Source: Paenibacillus caseinilyticus
Lineage (GTDB): Bacteria > Bacillota > Bacilli > Paenibacillales > NBRC-103111
Assembly: GCF_027533645.1 (NCBI RefSeq)
Contig: NZ_JAQAGY010000006.1
Coordinates: 1 to 64,000 of the forward strand
DNA length: 64,000 nt
Reading direction: 5' to 3'
The translations under genes and the position numbers were made by a program. Below are positions 52,734-62,589 of the stretch, piece by piece. Below the pieces are notes generated by a model, which made no database searches, was not told the origin of the DNA, and saw nothing but the letters and a program-made list of their open reading frames with translations. Positions within the stretch are counted from its first letter, which is position 1. Each line of letters begins with the position of its first letter.

Positions 52734-55685
52734 TCACCTCTCTACTTTTTCCATAACGTAAGCTTCGATGGTATCCCCTTCTCTGATATCGTTGTACTTC
52801 TCGAGGGAGATACCGCACTCGTACCCTTGCGCTACATCTTTAGCATCGTCTTTGAAGCGTTTGAGGTTATCGATCTTGCCTTCGTACACGACGATTCCGC
52901 CGCGGACGAGACGAGCCTGTGCGTTCCGGCTGATTTTACCCGAAGTAACCATGCAGCCTGCAATCGTACCGACTTTAGATACTTTGAAGACGTTCCGCAC
53001 TTCGGCCGCACCGATAGCGACTTCCTTGAATGTCGGATCCAGAAGACCCTTCATCGCGGACTCGATCTCTTCCATCACCTTGTAGATGATGGTATGCAGA
53101 CGGATGTCTACCTTCTCCTGATCCGCCGTATTCATCGCTTGCGGTTCTGGACGAACGTTAAAGCCGATGACGATCGCGTTCGAAGCGGATGCCAGAATAA
53201 CGTCGGATTCGGTGATGGCACCTACGCCGCTGAGCAGGATCTTGACGCGTGCGCCTTCCACATCGATTTTCTCGAGGGAACCCTTCAGCGCTTCGGCCGA
53301 ACCTTGAACATCGGATTTGATGATGACGTTCAGATCCTTAATCTCGCCTTCCTTGATCTGCTTGTAAAGATCGTCAAGGGTTACGCGGGAATTGGCCGTA
53401 ATCTCGGACTGGCGAAGCGTGATGGAGCGTTTGTCCGCGATATCGCGGGCTTTGCGCTCGTCTTCGAAAGCAAGGAACGGATCACCTGCCTGCGGCACTT
53501 CCGTCAGACCGGTAATCTCCACCGGCGTGGATGGCCCGGCTTCTTTAAGCTTCTTGCCCTTGTCGTTGACCATCGCGCGGACACGGCCGAAGCATACACC
53601 CGCTACGAAGCTATCGCCGACTTTGAGCGTACCGTGCTGGATCAGGACGCGGGCCACAGGGCCTTTGCCTTTGTCGAGCTCGGCTTCGATAACCGTACCT
53701 CTGGCGCGTTTGTTAGGGTTCGCCTTGAACTCCTGCACTTCCGCCACCAAAAGAATCATATCGAGCAGATTCTCGAGTCCCAGACGCTGCTTCGCCGAAA
53801 TGTTGCAGAAGATGGTGTCTCCGCCCCACTCTTCGGGAACCAGTTCGTACTCCGTCAGTTCCTGCTTGATCTTATCCGGATTCGCATCCGGTTTATCGAT
53901 CTTGTTCACGGCTACGATAATCGGCACCTTCGCCGCCTTCGCGTGAGCGATGGCTTCGATCGTTTGCGGCATAACGCCGTCGTCGGCTGCCACAACGATG
54001 ATCGTAATGTCCGTAACCTGGGCTCCGCGCGCACGCATGGAAGTGAACGCTTCGTGACCCGGGGTATCAAGGAACGTGATCTTCTTATTATGAGTTTCCA
54101 CTTGGTACGCACCGATATGCTGGGTAATGCCGCCAGCTTCTCCTTCGGTGACGTTCGTGCTGCGGATGGCATCGAGCAGGGTGGTTTTACCATGGTCAAC
54201 GTGCCCCATGATGGTAACAACCGGTGGACGTTCGATCAGATCGGCTTCTTCGTCGTTCTCTTCGAACTGCTCGAACTTATCTTCCTCCACCGGAATTTTG
54301 AGTTCAACCTCGACACCATAATCGGCTGCCAGAAGCTGAATCGCATCGAGATCGAGTTCCTGGTTGATGGTCGCCATCGTGCCGAGGAACAGCAGCTTCT
54401 TAATTACTTCGGAAGCATCCTTATGGAGCGCTTTAGCCAGCTCGCCGACCGTCATCGTGCCGCGCACGATAATCTTCTTCGGCGTGTTGTCGATCTTCGG
54501 CTTCGGTGGCTCTTGATTCCGTCCGCCCTTACCGCGATTATTGCGCCCTGCGCCTCTGCCAGTACCCGGTTTGTTATCATCAAACCGTTTGCCGGCCGGG
54601 CGGCTTCTCTTGATCTTTTCTTCGCCGTCCTTATCAATGACCGCTGCCACAGGTTTGCCCCCGGACGCTGCCGTACGATTGCGCTGGTCGAAGTTGCCGC
54701 GGCGCGAGTCCGGACGCTGTCCTGTTGCAGGAGCAGCTCCGCCGCTCGGCCGAGCTGCCCCGCCGCTGCCGCCCTGGCCGCCACGGTATCCGCCGCCGCC
54801 TTGACCGCCGCCGCTGCCGCCTTGGCCGCCACGGTATCCGCCGCCGCCTTGACCGCCGCTGCTGCCGCCCTGGCCGCCACGGTATCCGCCGCCGCCTTGA
54901 CCGCCGCTGCTGCCGCCCTGGCCGCCACGGTATCCGCCGCCGCCTTGACCGCCGCTGCTGCCGCCTTGGCCGCCACGGTATCCGCCGCCGCCTTGACCGC
55001 CGCTGCTGCCGCCTTGGCCGCCGCGGTATCCGCCGCCGCCTTGACCGCCGCTGCTGCCGCCTTGGCCGCCACGGTATCCGCCGCCGCCTTGACCGCCGCT
55101 GCTGCCGCCTTGGCCGCCACGGTATCCGCCGCCGCCTTGACCGCCGCTGCTGCCGCCCTGGCCGCCGCGGTATCCGCCGCCGCCTTGACCGCCACCGCTG
55201 CCGCCCTGGCCGCCACGGTATCCGCCGCCGCCTTGACCGCCGCTGCTGCCGCCTTGGCCGCCACGGTATCCGCCGCCGCCTTGACCGCCGCCGCTGCTAC
55301 CTTGGCTGCCGCTGCGCTCAGCAGACGGAGCATCGCTAGATCCTTGCGATGCCTGGCTTGCCGGCGCACTGTCGCCGCTGCTCCGCGTAGGCGAAGAAGC
55401 CTGCGCCGATGGCTGGCGCTGTTCCGGTTTAGGGGTTACTGCTACTGTTTTATTCGTAGCGGGTACTGCATTGTTCTCTGTTCTTTTAGCTGCTGCATTG
55501 GCCTTTACGTCTTTGAAAAACTTCTCTACACTATCCACCGCATCATTCTCCATTACACTCATATGATTGTTGACCGGACGACCCAGTCTTTTTAAGATGG
55601 TAATAATCTCTTTGCTGCTCATGTTCAGAGACTTTGCGTACTCGTACACGCGCAGCTTGTCTTTATTATTGTCTTGTTTCGTCAA
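52734..55685 (-). CDS. infB: Translation initiation factor IF-2 with long Gly-rich repeat region
   Basis: This 983-residue GTPase delivers initiator tRNA to the 30S subunit. It has an N-terminal IF2_N domain (about residues 1-55), a Ser/Pro-rich linker, a Gly/Gln/Tyr/Arg repeat array (about 131-306), a basic Arg/Gly/Asn-rich segment, a second IF2_N domain, and the GTPase (GHVDHGKTT near 490; [16 protein letters not shown]), followed by domains II-IV. The start is TTG at 55683-55685 with GGAGG about 9 bases upstream. Bacillus IF-2 (716 residues) lacks the repeats. The repeat adds 11 copies of a 16-residue unit. Confidence 0.96.
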   Translation of the reverse strand: MTKQDNNKDKLRVYEYAKSLNMSSKEIITILKRLGRPVNNHMSVMENDAVDSVEKFFKDVKANAAAKRTENNAVPATNKTVAVTPKPEQRQPSAQASSPTRSSGDSAPASQASQGSSDAPSAERSGSQGSSGGGQGGGGYRGGQGGSSGGQGGGGYRGGQGGSGGGQGGGGYRGGQGGSSGGQGGGGYRGGQGGSSGGQGGGGYRGGQGGSSGGQGGGGYRGGQGGSSGGQGGGGYRGGQGGSSGGQGGGGYRGGQGGSSGGQGGGGYRGGQGGSSGGQGGGGYRGGQGGSGGGQGGGGYRGGQGGSGGAARPSGGAAPATGQRPDSRRGNFDQRNRTAASGGKPVAAVIDKDGEEKIKRSRPAGKRFDDNKPGTGRGAGRNNRGKGGRNQEPPKPKIDNTPKKIIVRGTMTVGELAKALHKDASEVIKKLLFLGTMATINQELDLDAIQLLAADYGVEVELKIPVEEDKFEQFEENDEEADLIERPPVVTIMGHVDHGKTTLLDAIRSTNVTEGEAGGITQHIGAYQVETHNKKITFLDTPGHEAFTSMRARGAQVTDITIIVVAADDGVMPQTIEAIAHAKAAKVPIIVAVNKIDKPDANPDKIKQELTEYELVPEEWGGDTIFCNISAKQRLGLENLLDMILLVAEVQEFKANPNKRARGTVIEAELDKGKGPVARVLIQHGTLKVGDSFVAGVCFGRVRAMVNDKGKKLKEAGPSTPVEITGLTEVPQAGDPFLAFEDERKARDIADKRSITLRQSEITANSRVTLDDLYKQIKEGEIKDLNVIIKSDVQGSAEALKGSLEKIDVEGARVKILLSGVGAITESDVILASASNAIVIGFNVRPEPQAMNTADQEKVDIRLHTIIYKVMEEIESAMKGLLDPTFKEVAIGAAEVRNVFKVSKVGTIAGCMVTSGKISRNAQARLVRGGIVVYEGKIDNLKRFKDDAKDVAQGYECGISLEKYNDIREGDTIEAYVMEKVER
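54762..55310 (-). repeat. Eleven tandem 48-bp repeats within infB
   Basis: The motif encoding [16 protein letters not shown] recurs exactly every 48 bp: the YR codons start at 54783, 54831, 54879 and so on to 55263. Copies differ mainly at synonymous positions and by SS or SG. The region is therefore coding in phase, and also open in the other two minus-strand frames and on the plus strand, a by-product of composition. Confidence 0.97.
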
Positions 55686-55710
55686 TACAGTCCACCTCCG
55701 AAACGTTTTC

Positions 55711-56007
55711 CTACTGTTTCAACAACATGCGCGCAAATCCCGCATCGGTAACGGCTAGGACAACCCTTGCCTCTTTGCCAATGCTTGCTCCAAGCTGCTC
55801 CCTAAGTCCATACTGATGAAGAGGTACTTGATAATAGCTGCATTTATCGTTTACTTTCTTATAGGTCCCCGCAGAGGCGTCTTCGGCGATGATGACCAGC
55901 TTCGCTCCTCCGTGCCGGACAGAATCAATGACCATGTCCTCGCCCGTTATCACTTTGCCGGCCCGCATAGCTAGGCCCAAATTGTTAAAAAATTTGTTAT
56001 TCGTCAT
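55711..56007 (-). CDS. ylxQ: L7Ae-family ribosomal protein YlxQ
   Basis: This 98-residue protein of the L7Ae/L30e/S12e family binds kink-turn RNA ([27 protein letters not shown]). The ATG at 56007 overlaps the ylxR stop by 11 bases; a longer frame would enter ylxR in a second frame. It is between ylxR and infB as in Bacillus. Confidence 0.9.
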   Translation of the reverse strand: MTNNKFFNNLGLAMRAGKVITGEDMVIDSVRHGGAKLVIIAEDASAGTYKKVNDKCSYYQVPLHQYGLREQLGASIGKEARVVLAVTDAGFARMLLKQ

Positions 56008-56314
56008 GCTTATCATCCACCGCTTCTTTACCGGCAATAAACTCATCTTCCACTTTTATGAAGTCCTGCTCCAGCGCATCATAGATGTCGGGAGAAACAG
56101 GAGACTTCAAAGCGCGGTCCAAGGCGCGCGACTTCTTCGCAAGCCTGAAGCAGGATTGTTTCCCGCACAAGTAAGCGCCGCGGCCGGCCTTCTTGCCCGT
56201 CAGGTCAATCAGCAGTACGTCATCCGGGGTCTTGACGACCCGGATTAATTCCTTTTTGGGCATGGACTGATTGCAGGCCACACACTTGCGAAGCGGTATT
56301 TTTCTGGGTTTCAT
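55997..56314 (-). CDS. rnpM: RNase P modulator RnpM (YlxR)
   Basis: This 105-residue protein matches YlxR (DUF448), recently named RnpM for binding to RNase P RNA and modulating its activity. Conserved residues include the RKCVACNQ pair of cysteines, the [12 protein letters not shown] pair, and the C-terminal RALDRAL helix. GGGGGAGA lies about 5 bases before the ATG. It is between nusA and ylxQ. Confidence 0.93.
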   Translation of the reverse strand: MKPRKIPLRKCVACNQSMPKKELIRVVKTPDDVLLIDLTGKKAGRGAYLCGKQSCFRLAKKSRALDRALKSPVSPDIYDALEQDFIKVEDEFIAGKEAVDDKHDE

Positions 56315-56355
56315 CCGGCTCTCCCCCTTCCGTACAACAAGCGACAGCCGGCAGG

Positions 56356-57453
56356 CTAATCGATGCTGATCGAATCCTGGTGCATTTCTTCGGTATACGT
56401 GCGTTCGCGGCCATATTCCTGCTCCGCTTGCGTCTCGCTCTTGATATCGATCTTCCAGCCCGTAAGCTTCGCCGCAAGGCGGGCATTCTGGCCTTTGATC
56501 CCGATCGCCAGGGAAAGCTGGTAGTCCGGCACGATGACGCGGGCCATCTTCTCGGCTTCGAACACCTGGACTTCCAGCACCTTCGAAGGGCTCAGCGCGT
56601 TCGCGACATAGTCCTCCACGCTCTCCATCCAGCGTACGATATCAATCTTCTCGCCCTTGAGCTCGCCCACAATCGTCTGCACCCGCATACCCTTCGGACC
56701 GACACAGGAGCCGACCGGATCCACTTCCGGGTTACGGGAGTGCACGGCGATCTTGGAACGAAAGCCGGCTTCGCGGGCTACCGAACGGATCTCGACGACG
56801 CCTTGGAAGATCTCCGGCACCTCAAGCTCGAACAGACGCTTGAGCAGCCCCGGATGGGTACGGGACAGGATGATTTGAGGCCCCTTCGTCGTGTTCTCCA
56901 CCTTGGTGATGTAGGCCTTGACGCGGTCCCCGTGCTTGAACTTGTCGGTCGGCATCAGTTCGCTGAGCGGCATCGCCGCTTCAATCTTACCGAGGTCGAT
57001 GTACAGGTTCCGCTGATCCTGACGCTGCACGATACCGTTGACGATATCTTCTTCCTTGTCGACATAAGCATTGTAGATCAACCCCCGCTCCGCTTCGCGG
57101 ATTCGCTGGGTCACGACCTGCTTCGCCGTCTGCGCTGCGATCCGGCCGAAGTCTCTCGGCGTCACTTCAATCTCGACGATATCGCCGAGCTGATAGTTTT
57201 GGCTGATCTCCCTGGAAGCAGGCAGCGAAATCTCAAGCCGCGGATCGAGCACGTCCTCCACAACGGCTTTGCGGGCATATACCTTTATTAACCCGGTATG
57301 GCGATTAATATCAACCCGCACATTCTGAGCGGTGTTGAAATTCCGTTTATAACTCGAAATCAACGCCGCTTCAATGGCATCGATCAAAATTTCCTTGGCG
57401 ATGCCTTTCTCTCTCTCGATTTCATTCAATGCTTCAATAAAATCCATGTTCAT
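56356..57453 (-). CDS. nusA: Transcription termination/antitermination protein NusA
   Basis: This 365-residue RNA polymerase-binding factor affects pausing, termination and antitermination. It has an N-terminal RNAP-binding domain (about 1-125), an S1 domain (about 135-200) and two KH domains (about 230-345, GPKGMRVQTIVGEL and LSLAIGIKGQNARLAAKLTG). As in other Firmicutes it lacks the C-terminal acidic repeats. GGGGGA lies 11 bases before the ATG. Its leader contains a terminator-like hairpin shared with rimP. Confidence 0.96.
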   Translation of the reverse strand: MNMDFIEALNEIEREKGIAKEILIDAIEAALISSYKRNFNTAQNVRVDINRHTGLIKVYARKAVVEDVLDPRLEISLPASREISQNYQLGDIVEIEVTPRDFGRIAAQTAKQVVTQRIREAERGLIYNAYVDKEEDIVNGIVQRQDQRNLYIDLGKIEAAMPLSELMPTDKFKHGDRVKAYITKVENTTKGPQIILSRTHPGLLKRLFELEVPEIFQGVVEIRSVAREAGFRSKIAVHSRNPEVDPVGSCVGPKGMRVQTIVGELKGEKIDIVRWMESVEDYVANALSPSKVLEVQVFEAEKMARVIVPDYQLSLAIGIKGQNARLAAKLTGWKIDIKSETQAEQEYGRERTYTEEMHQDSISID

Positions 57454-57512
57454 GTGAATGGAGTTCCCCCTCTCATAAAATACGAACCGTTCGCACTTGC
57501 ACCGAACGGATC

Positions 57513-57971
57513 CTAAAATAAGATGGCCAAGCGGGCGCTGGCCACTTTGGCAAACGGAATGCTGTGTACCTTCTTCCCGATGGAGACGACAACCGTCTCT
57601 TCGTCAAAGGACACCAGCGTCCCCTCGAATTCCTTCAGCCCGTTTACCGGCTCGTATGTAGTAACAAACACATGCTCGCCCACGGCCTTATGGTAATCTT
57701 GGGTTTTCTTCAAGGGGCGTTCCGCGCCGGGGGACGAAATCTCCAGGAAGTAAGCGTCCGGAATCGGATCTTTCTCATCCAGCTTGGCGCTGAGGTATTC
57801 GGTGACCCGGGTGCAGTCATCGATATCGATGCCGCCTTCCTTGTCGAGGTACACCCTCAGAAACCAGTTGCCGCCTTCTTTTACATACTCGATGTCGACC
57901 AGCTCAAATCCGTTGTCGTCCACAAAGGGCCGGACAAGTTCTTCCACGATGGATTTGATTTGTGTGCTCAA
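57513..57971 (-). CDS. rimP: Ribosome maturation factor RimP
   Basis: This 152-residue 30S assembly factor has LVDIEYVKEGGNWFLRVYLD and the conserved EISSPGAERPL. The start TTG at 57969-57971 is chosen because AGGAGG lies 10 bases upstream; the longer reading to 58025 covers the leader. It is the first gene of the rimP-nusA-infB operon. Confidence 0.95.
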   Translation of the reverse strand: MSTQIKSIVEELVRPFVDDNGFELVDIEYVKEGGNWFLRVYLDKEGGIDIDDCTRVTEYLSAKLDEKDPIPDAYFLEISSPGAERPLKKTQDYHKAVGEHVFVTTYEPVNGLKEFEGTLVSFDEETVVVSIGKKVHSIPFAKVASARLAILF

Positions 57972-58050
57972 GGCTACTATTCCTCCTAACATGCCCGGTG
58001 AAAGCCCCAAAAACCGGTGCTTCACTCGCTTAGAGCCTTATACAAAATGT

Positions 58051-58074
58051 AAAGAGTGGGTTTCCCCACTCTTT
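58051..58074 (-). other. Terminator-like hairpin in the rimP-nusA leader
   Basis: AAAGAGTGGG-GAAA-CCCACTCTTT forms a perfect 10-bp stem in the transcribed leader, about 25 bases after the expected transcription start. The tail (ACATTTTG) is only modestly T-rich. It could be a leaky attenuator acted on by NusA, or an end-protecting stem. Confidence 0.5.
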
Positions 58075-58106
58075 GGTCACGAGATATTACATTGCTACCA
58101 TAGAAG

Positions 58107-58135
58107 ATTATACCATAGCCCTAGCTGTAGTGCAA
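58107..58135 (-). promoter_or_regulatory. Promoter of the rimP-nusA-infB operon
   Basis: TTGCAC (58130-58135) and TATAAT (58107-58112), 17 bases apart, with a TGG extension before the -10, are a near-perfect vegetative promoter, 136 bases upstream of the rimP TTG and just beyond the polC stop. Confidence 0.8.
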
Positions 58136-58146
58136 CAACGCCCCCT

Positions 58147-61100
58147 CTAGAACAGGGACAGCTGGTTTGATTCCGGCAGGCCGCGGAAGCAATTCATGCC
58201 TGCAAGCAGTTCGACGATCGTTTTGGAAGCCTTGCTTCGCTTCTGGAAATCTTCGACCGACAGGAACGGCCCCTCGTCCTTCGCTGCAGCGATATTCTTC
58301 GCGGCGTTCTCCCCAATCCCGGCCAATGCCGCGAACGGAGGAATGAGCGAATCCCCTTCGATCAGGAACTTGGTCGCATCGGATTTGTACAGATCGATAC
58401 CCTTGATGGAGAATCCGCGGGCTGTCATCTCAAGGGCCATCTCGAGAAGCGAGATCATATTTTTTTCCTTCGGCAGCGCCTGGAACCCTTTCTCCTCGAT
58501 CTCGATCAGACGGCGCAGGATCGCGTCATACCCTTGGCACAGCGTCTCGAGTTCAAAGTCCGATGCACGGACGGAGAAGTAAGTGGCGTAGAACGCGATC
58601 GGGTGATACAGCTTGAAGTAGGCAGTACGCACGGCGGAGATAACATAGGCAGACGCATGCGCCTTCGGGAACATGTACTCGATCTTCTCGCACGAATCGA
58701 TATACCACGCCGGCACCTTGCACCGCTTCATTTCTTCCTTCCACTCCGGCGTCAACCCTTTCCCCTTCCGCACGCTCTCCGTAATCTTGAACGCCAGACT
58801 GGCATCCATCCCCGCCTTGTAGATCAGGTACAGCATGATATCGTCACGGCACCCGATCACGGTCTTGATGTTGCAGATGCCCTTCTTGATGAGCTCCTGC
58901 GCATTACCGAGCCATACGCCGGTTCCGTGGGACAGCCCCGAGATCTGCAGCAAATCCGCAAAGCTCGACGGCCTCGCCTCTTCGAGCATCTGGCGAACGA
59001 ACTTCGTGCCCATCTCCGGAACGCCGTAGGTCGCAACCGGTGTACGGATCTGGTCGGGGCGGACGCCAAGCGCGTCGACCGAGTTGAACATGCTCATGAC
59101 CTTCGGATCATTCATCGGGATCGTCGTTGGGTCCACCCCGGTGAGATCCTGCAGCATCCGCATCATCGTCGGATCATCGTGCCCCAGAATATCGAGCTTG
59201 AGCAGGTTGGCATCGAAGGCGTGATAGTCAAAGTGCGTTGTTTTCCACTCGGAGGTCTTATCGTCCGCCGGGAACTGCACCGGCGTAATATCATCCACAT
59301 CGATATAGTCCGGTACTACGACTATACCGCCGGGATGCTGTCCGGTACTGCGCTTGACGCCCGTGCACCCGAGCGCCAGCCGGTTGATTTCAGCGCCGCG
59401 CCACGATTGCCCCTGGGCCTCTTCATACTTTTTGACCATCCCGTATGCTGTTTTCTCCGCAATGGTACCAATGGTACCCGCACGGAACACATTCTCCGCA
59501 CCGAAGATCTCTTTGGTGAAATTATGCGCCTGCGGCTGGTATTCCCCCGAGAAGTTCAAGTCGATATCCGGCACCTTGTCGCCCTTGAATCCAAGGAATG
59601 TCTCGAACGGGATATCCTGGCCTTCGCCTCTCAGTTTGGCGCCGCACTGCGGGCAATCCTTGTCCGGCAGGTCGAAGCCCGATGGGATCGAGCCGTCAAG
59701 AATCCATTCGCTGAATTGGCAGGCCTTGCACGTGTAATGCGGAGGCAGCGGATTAACCTCGGAGATGCCGAGGAAGGTGGCGACGACGGACGAACCGACA
59801 GATCCCCGCGAACCGACGAGATACCCGTCCGCATTGGACTTCTTCACAAGCCGCTCCGAGATCAGATAGTTCGCCGAGAAGCCGTACTTGATGATCGGAA
59901 CCAGTTCTTTCTCCAGCCGGGCCGTGACAACCTCGGGAATCGGTTCCCCGTAGATCTGTCTTGCCGTCTCATAGCACGTGCTCCGGATTTCCTCATCCGC
60001 GCCTTCAATGATCGGCGTGAACAATTTGTCCGGGAAGAGCTCCAGCTCCTCGAACCTGTCCGCCAGTTCGGAGGTATTCTTCACCACGACCTCATAGGCC
60101 GTTTCTTTGCCGAGATAGTCGAATTCGGCCAGCATTTCCTTGGTCGTACGGAAGTGCACGTCCGGCTTGCGGATATCCTTCAGCGGACTGAAGCCCGTAA
60201 TCCCGTTAATGGTAATATCCCGGTTGATCTTCTCGCGCGGGTGGAGGTAATGCACGTTGCCCGTGGCGATGACCGGCTTCCCGAGCTTGCGCCCGATGGC
60301 GATAATCGTCCGGTTGGCATCCTCGAGCTGGGCCGGGCTGCCGACCAGTCCCTTCTCCACGAGGTGCATATTGACGCAGGTAGGCTGAATTTCGAGCACA
60401 TCGTAGAATTCCGCCACCGCTTCGGCTTCTTCCACCGATTTGTTGAGCACGGTCTCGAAGAATTCACCCTTCTCGCACCCGGAAGCGATAATGAGGCCTT
60501 CGCGCATCTCCATGAGCTTGCTCTTCGGAATGCACGCCACCCGGTGAAAATACTGCGTGTGGGACAAAGAAACGAGCGTATACAGGTTCTTTTTGCCAAC
60601 CATGTCCTTGGCATAGATGCAGCAGTGGAACGGACGCTGGGTCGTCAAGTTTTTGCCCACCTGGTCGTTCAGCCGGTGCAGTTGATGATACCCGATCTCA
60701 GCGGCGTCCTTCAGCAGATGGAACAGCACATAACCGAGCGCGATGGAGTCGTCGATGGCACGGTGATGGTTCTCCAGCGACACCTTGAATTTGTCCGCCA
60801 GCGTATTCAGCCGGTGATTCTTCAAGGTCGGCATGAGCAATCTCGCGAGTTCGAGCGTATCGAGCACCGGATTCTTCACTTCCGGGAGGCCCAGACGCCT
60901 GCAGTTCGCTTGGATGAACCCGATGTCAAACCGCGCGTTATGGGCCACAAGCACGCTGTCCCCGATAAACTCGATGAACTGAGGCAGCACTTCTTCGATC
61001 TCCGGTGCCCCGTGGACCATCTCATCGGTAATATTCGTTAGCTGCTGGATATTATAAGGAATCCGCTCATGGGGATCGACGAAGGTGCTGAAGCGGTCAA

Positions 61101-62457
61101 TCTCTTTGCCTTCCTTCATCCTCACGCCGGCAATCTCAATGATCTTGTTGCTCGTGACCGACAGACCCGTCGTCTCGATATCGAACACGATGTATTCGGC
61201 ATCCGCAAGTGGAATTTCGGTAGGGTTATGAACCACTTTGACCGAATCGTCCACGACGTTCGCTTCCAGTCCGTAGATCATTTTGATGCCGTTCTTCTTG
61301 GCCGCCTTGTTCGCATCCGGATAGCTCTGCACCCCGCTGTGATCCGTTACAGCGATCGCTTTGTGTCCCCATTTGGCCGCCATCTTCACATACTGGTCGA
61401 TCGGCGTAATGCCATCCATCGTGCTCATGGTCGTATGCAGGTGAAATTCGACCCGCTTCTCCGCCGCGTCGTCCTTGCGGTCAGGCGGAGCGGAGATTTC
61501 GTTCACATCCGACGGGATCATGACCAGCTCCGGAATCTGCATGAACCGGTCATACTCGACTTTGCCCCGCAGCTTCAGCCAGGTCCCGTTCTGGATCAGG
61601 CTGTAGATTCGGACATCCTCCTTCGTCTTGGCGAAGGCTTTGACCATGATGGAATCGGAGAAATCCGTTATATTGAACGTGAACAGGGTGCTGCCGTTTC
61701 TCAGCTCTTTGACCTCGATGCCGAAGACGGAGCCCTGCACCGTAATTTTCTTTTCTTCGTCTCTGACGACCTGCAGCGATACGGCCGGTTCTTTGATATC
61801 ATAGCCGACCATCAGCTTGACTTCGCCTTCCGGCTCATCGTCCTGCGACTCCTCTGCTTCCACGGCTGTCATGAGGATGGAGGTTACTTCCTTCTGTTCC
61901 TCGATGATCTGCTGCGCGAACTTCTCGAACACTTCGCCGCGCGCCTGGTCCACCGTATATTTCACATGAAGCTCGACACCAAAAAAAATGGAAAAATAAG
62001 ATTGGATGAGTCCGCCGATATTTTTCTTCTTTGCCAGTTCCATGCCGATCGTATCGAGCAAATGAAGCGTTAGTGTACTGCCCTGCACATCGATTTTGGC
62101 CTTTGTCATCCAGCCGTTAATGGAAGGATGCTCCCGTTGAACCCATTCGATGAACATGCTCCAATATTCATGGGCGACACGCTCTAGCGAGACGTCCGGC
62201 GTATACCTCAGAGCGAACTTGATGTTCGCAATATGAGAGAACTTGTCGCGGATCGTCTTGCAAAAGGAACGGTATACATCCTGCGGAATTACGCTGGTTT
62301 TGACGATATAAAACATCCATTCCCGGTTCTTGCGGCTCGTCTCCACCTTCTCGATATAGCCGTCGCTAAAAAACGACTGGACGACATCGTTCGACACCCC
62401 GGCCTGGTGCATCAGCATCTCGAACCGGTCCCGCTTCTGCGCCGTACTGCTGGTCAT
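58147..62457 (-). CDS. polC: DNA polymerase III alpha subunit, Gram-positive type (PolC)
   Basis: This 1436-residue replicative polymerase has an OB domain, a PHP domain (EFHLHTTMSTMDG near residue 336), a 3'-5' proofreading exonuclease inserted in it (FDIETTGL near 424), a CxxC/CxxC zinc-binding element near 905-930, and the polymerase core (PDIDLNFSGEYQ near 967) with helix-hairpin-helix motifs. GGGAGGGG lies 4 bases before the ATG. The order proS-polC-rimP is as in Bacillus. The leader contains a terminator-like hairpin ending just before the ribosome binding site. Confidence 0.97.
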   Translation of the reverse strand: MTSSTAQKRDRFEMLMHQAGVSNDVVQSFFSDGYIEKVETSRKNREWMFYIVKTSVIPQDVYRSFCKTIRDKFSHIANIKFALRYTPDVSLERVAHEYWSMFIEWVQREHPSINGWMTKAKIDVQGSTLTLHLLDTIGMELAKKKNIGGLIQSYFSIFFGVELHVKYTVDQARGEVFEKFAQQIIEEQKEVTSILMTAVEAEESQDDEPEGEVKLMVGYDIKEPAVSLQVVRDEEKKITVQGSVFGIEVKELRNGSTLFTFNITDFSDSIMVKAFAKTKEDVRIYSLIQNGTWLKLRGKVEYDRFMQIPELVMIPSDVNEISAPPDRKDDAAEKRVEFHLHTTMSTMDGITPIDQYVKMAAKWGHKAIAVTDHSGVQSYPDANKAAKKNGIKMIYGLEANVVDDSVKVVHNPTEIPLADAEYIVFDIETTGLSVTSNKIIEIAGVRMKEGKEIDRFSTFVDPHERIPYNIQQLTNITDEMVHGAPEIEEVLPQFIEFIGDSVLVAHNARFDIGFIQANCRRLGLPEVKNPVLDTLELARLLMPTLKNHRLNTLADKFKVSLENHHRAIDDSIALGYVLFHLLKDAAEIGYHQLHRLNDQVGKNLTTQRPFHCCIYAKDMVGKKNLYTLVSLSHTQYFHRVACIPKSKLMEMREGLIIASGCEKGEFFETVLNKSVEEAEAVAEFYDVLEIQPTCVNMHLVEKGLVGSPAQLEDANRTIIAIGRKLGKPVIATGNVHYLHPREKINRDITINGITGFSPLKDIRKPDVHFRTTKEMLAEFDYLGKETAYEVVVKNTSELADRFEELELFPDKLFTPIIEGADEEIRSTCYETARQIYGEPIPEVVTARLEKELVPIIKYGFSANYLISERLVKKSNADGYLVGSRGSVGSSVVATFLGISEVNPLPPHYTCKACQFSEWILDGSIPSGFDLPDKDCPQCGAKLRGEGQDIPFETFLGFKGDKVPDIDLNFSGEYQPQAHNFTKEIFGAENVFRAGTIGTIAEKTAYGMVKKYEEAQGQSWRGAEINRLALGCTGVKRSTGQHPGGIVVVPDYIDVDDITPVQFPADDKTSEWKTTHFDYHAFDANLLKLDILGHDDPTMMRMLQDLTGVDPTTIPMNDPKVMSMFNSVDALGVRPDQIRTPVATYGVPEMGTKFVRQMLEEARPSSFADLLQISGLSHGTGVWLGNAQELIKKGICNIKTVIGCRDDIMLYLIYKAGMDASLAFKITESVRKGKGLTPEWKEEMKRCKVPAWYIDSCEKIEYMFPKAHASAYVISAVRTAYFKLYHPIAFYATYFSVRASDFELETLCQGYDAILRRLIEIEEKGFQALPKEKNMISLLEMALEMTARGFSIKGIDLYKSDATKFLIEGDSLIPPFAALAGIGENAAKNIAAAKDEGPFLSVEDFQKRSKASKTIVELLAGMNCFRGLPESNQLSLF

Positions 62458-62473
62458 GCTGCCCCTCCCTCAT

Positions 62474-62518
62474 AAAAAAACAATAAAGGGCATAAGGATG
62501 AGAGATCCCCTGCCCTTA
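62474..62518 (-). terminator. Intrinsic terminator just upstream of the polC ribosome binding site
   Basis: On the minus strand AAGGGCA pairs with TGCCCTT across an 18-20-base loop, and is followed by TATTGTTTTTTT and then, within a few bases, by the polC site GGGAGGGG. There is no room for a promoter between them, so polC transcripts would have to pass through it. Confidence 0.6.
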
Positions 62519-62589
62519 TATAAAAAGGTTTAGTCGTTTTGAGATTTGAAGGCGTGGAGGCAGAGTGGGGCCTATGGGCTCCACCGCTG

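Noticed and set aside
54762..55310. Regular repeats as a possible CRISPR array
   Set aside because: The units are contiguous, without unique spacers, and in phase with infB.
54452..55369. A 305-codon Ala/Lys-rich frame within infB on the same strand
   Set aside because: It arises because 48-bp repeats are a multiple of three and of GC-rich composition, so every frame stays open.
52629..55595. A 988-codon open frame on the plus strand opposite infB
   Set aside because: It is the mirror of infB's codon usage and repeats, has long Ala-rich stretches, and no ribosome binding site or known domain. IF-2 is clearly the gene.
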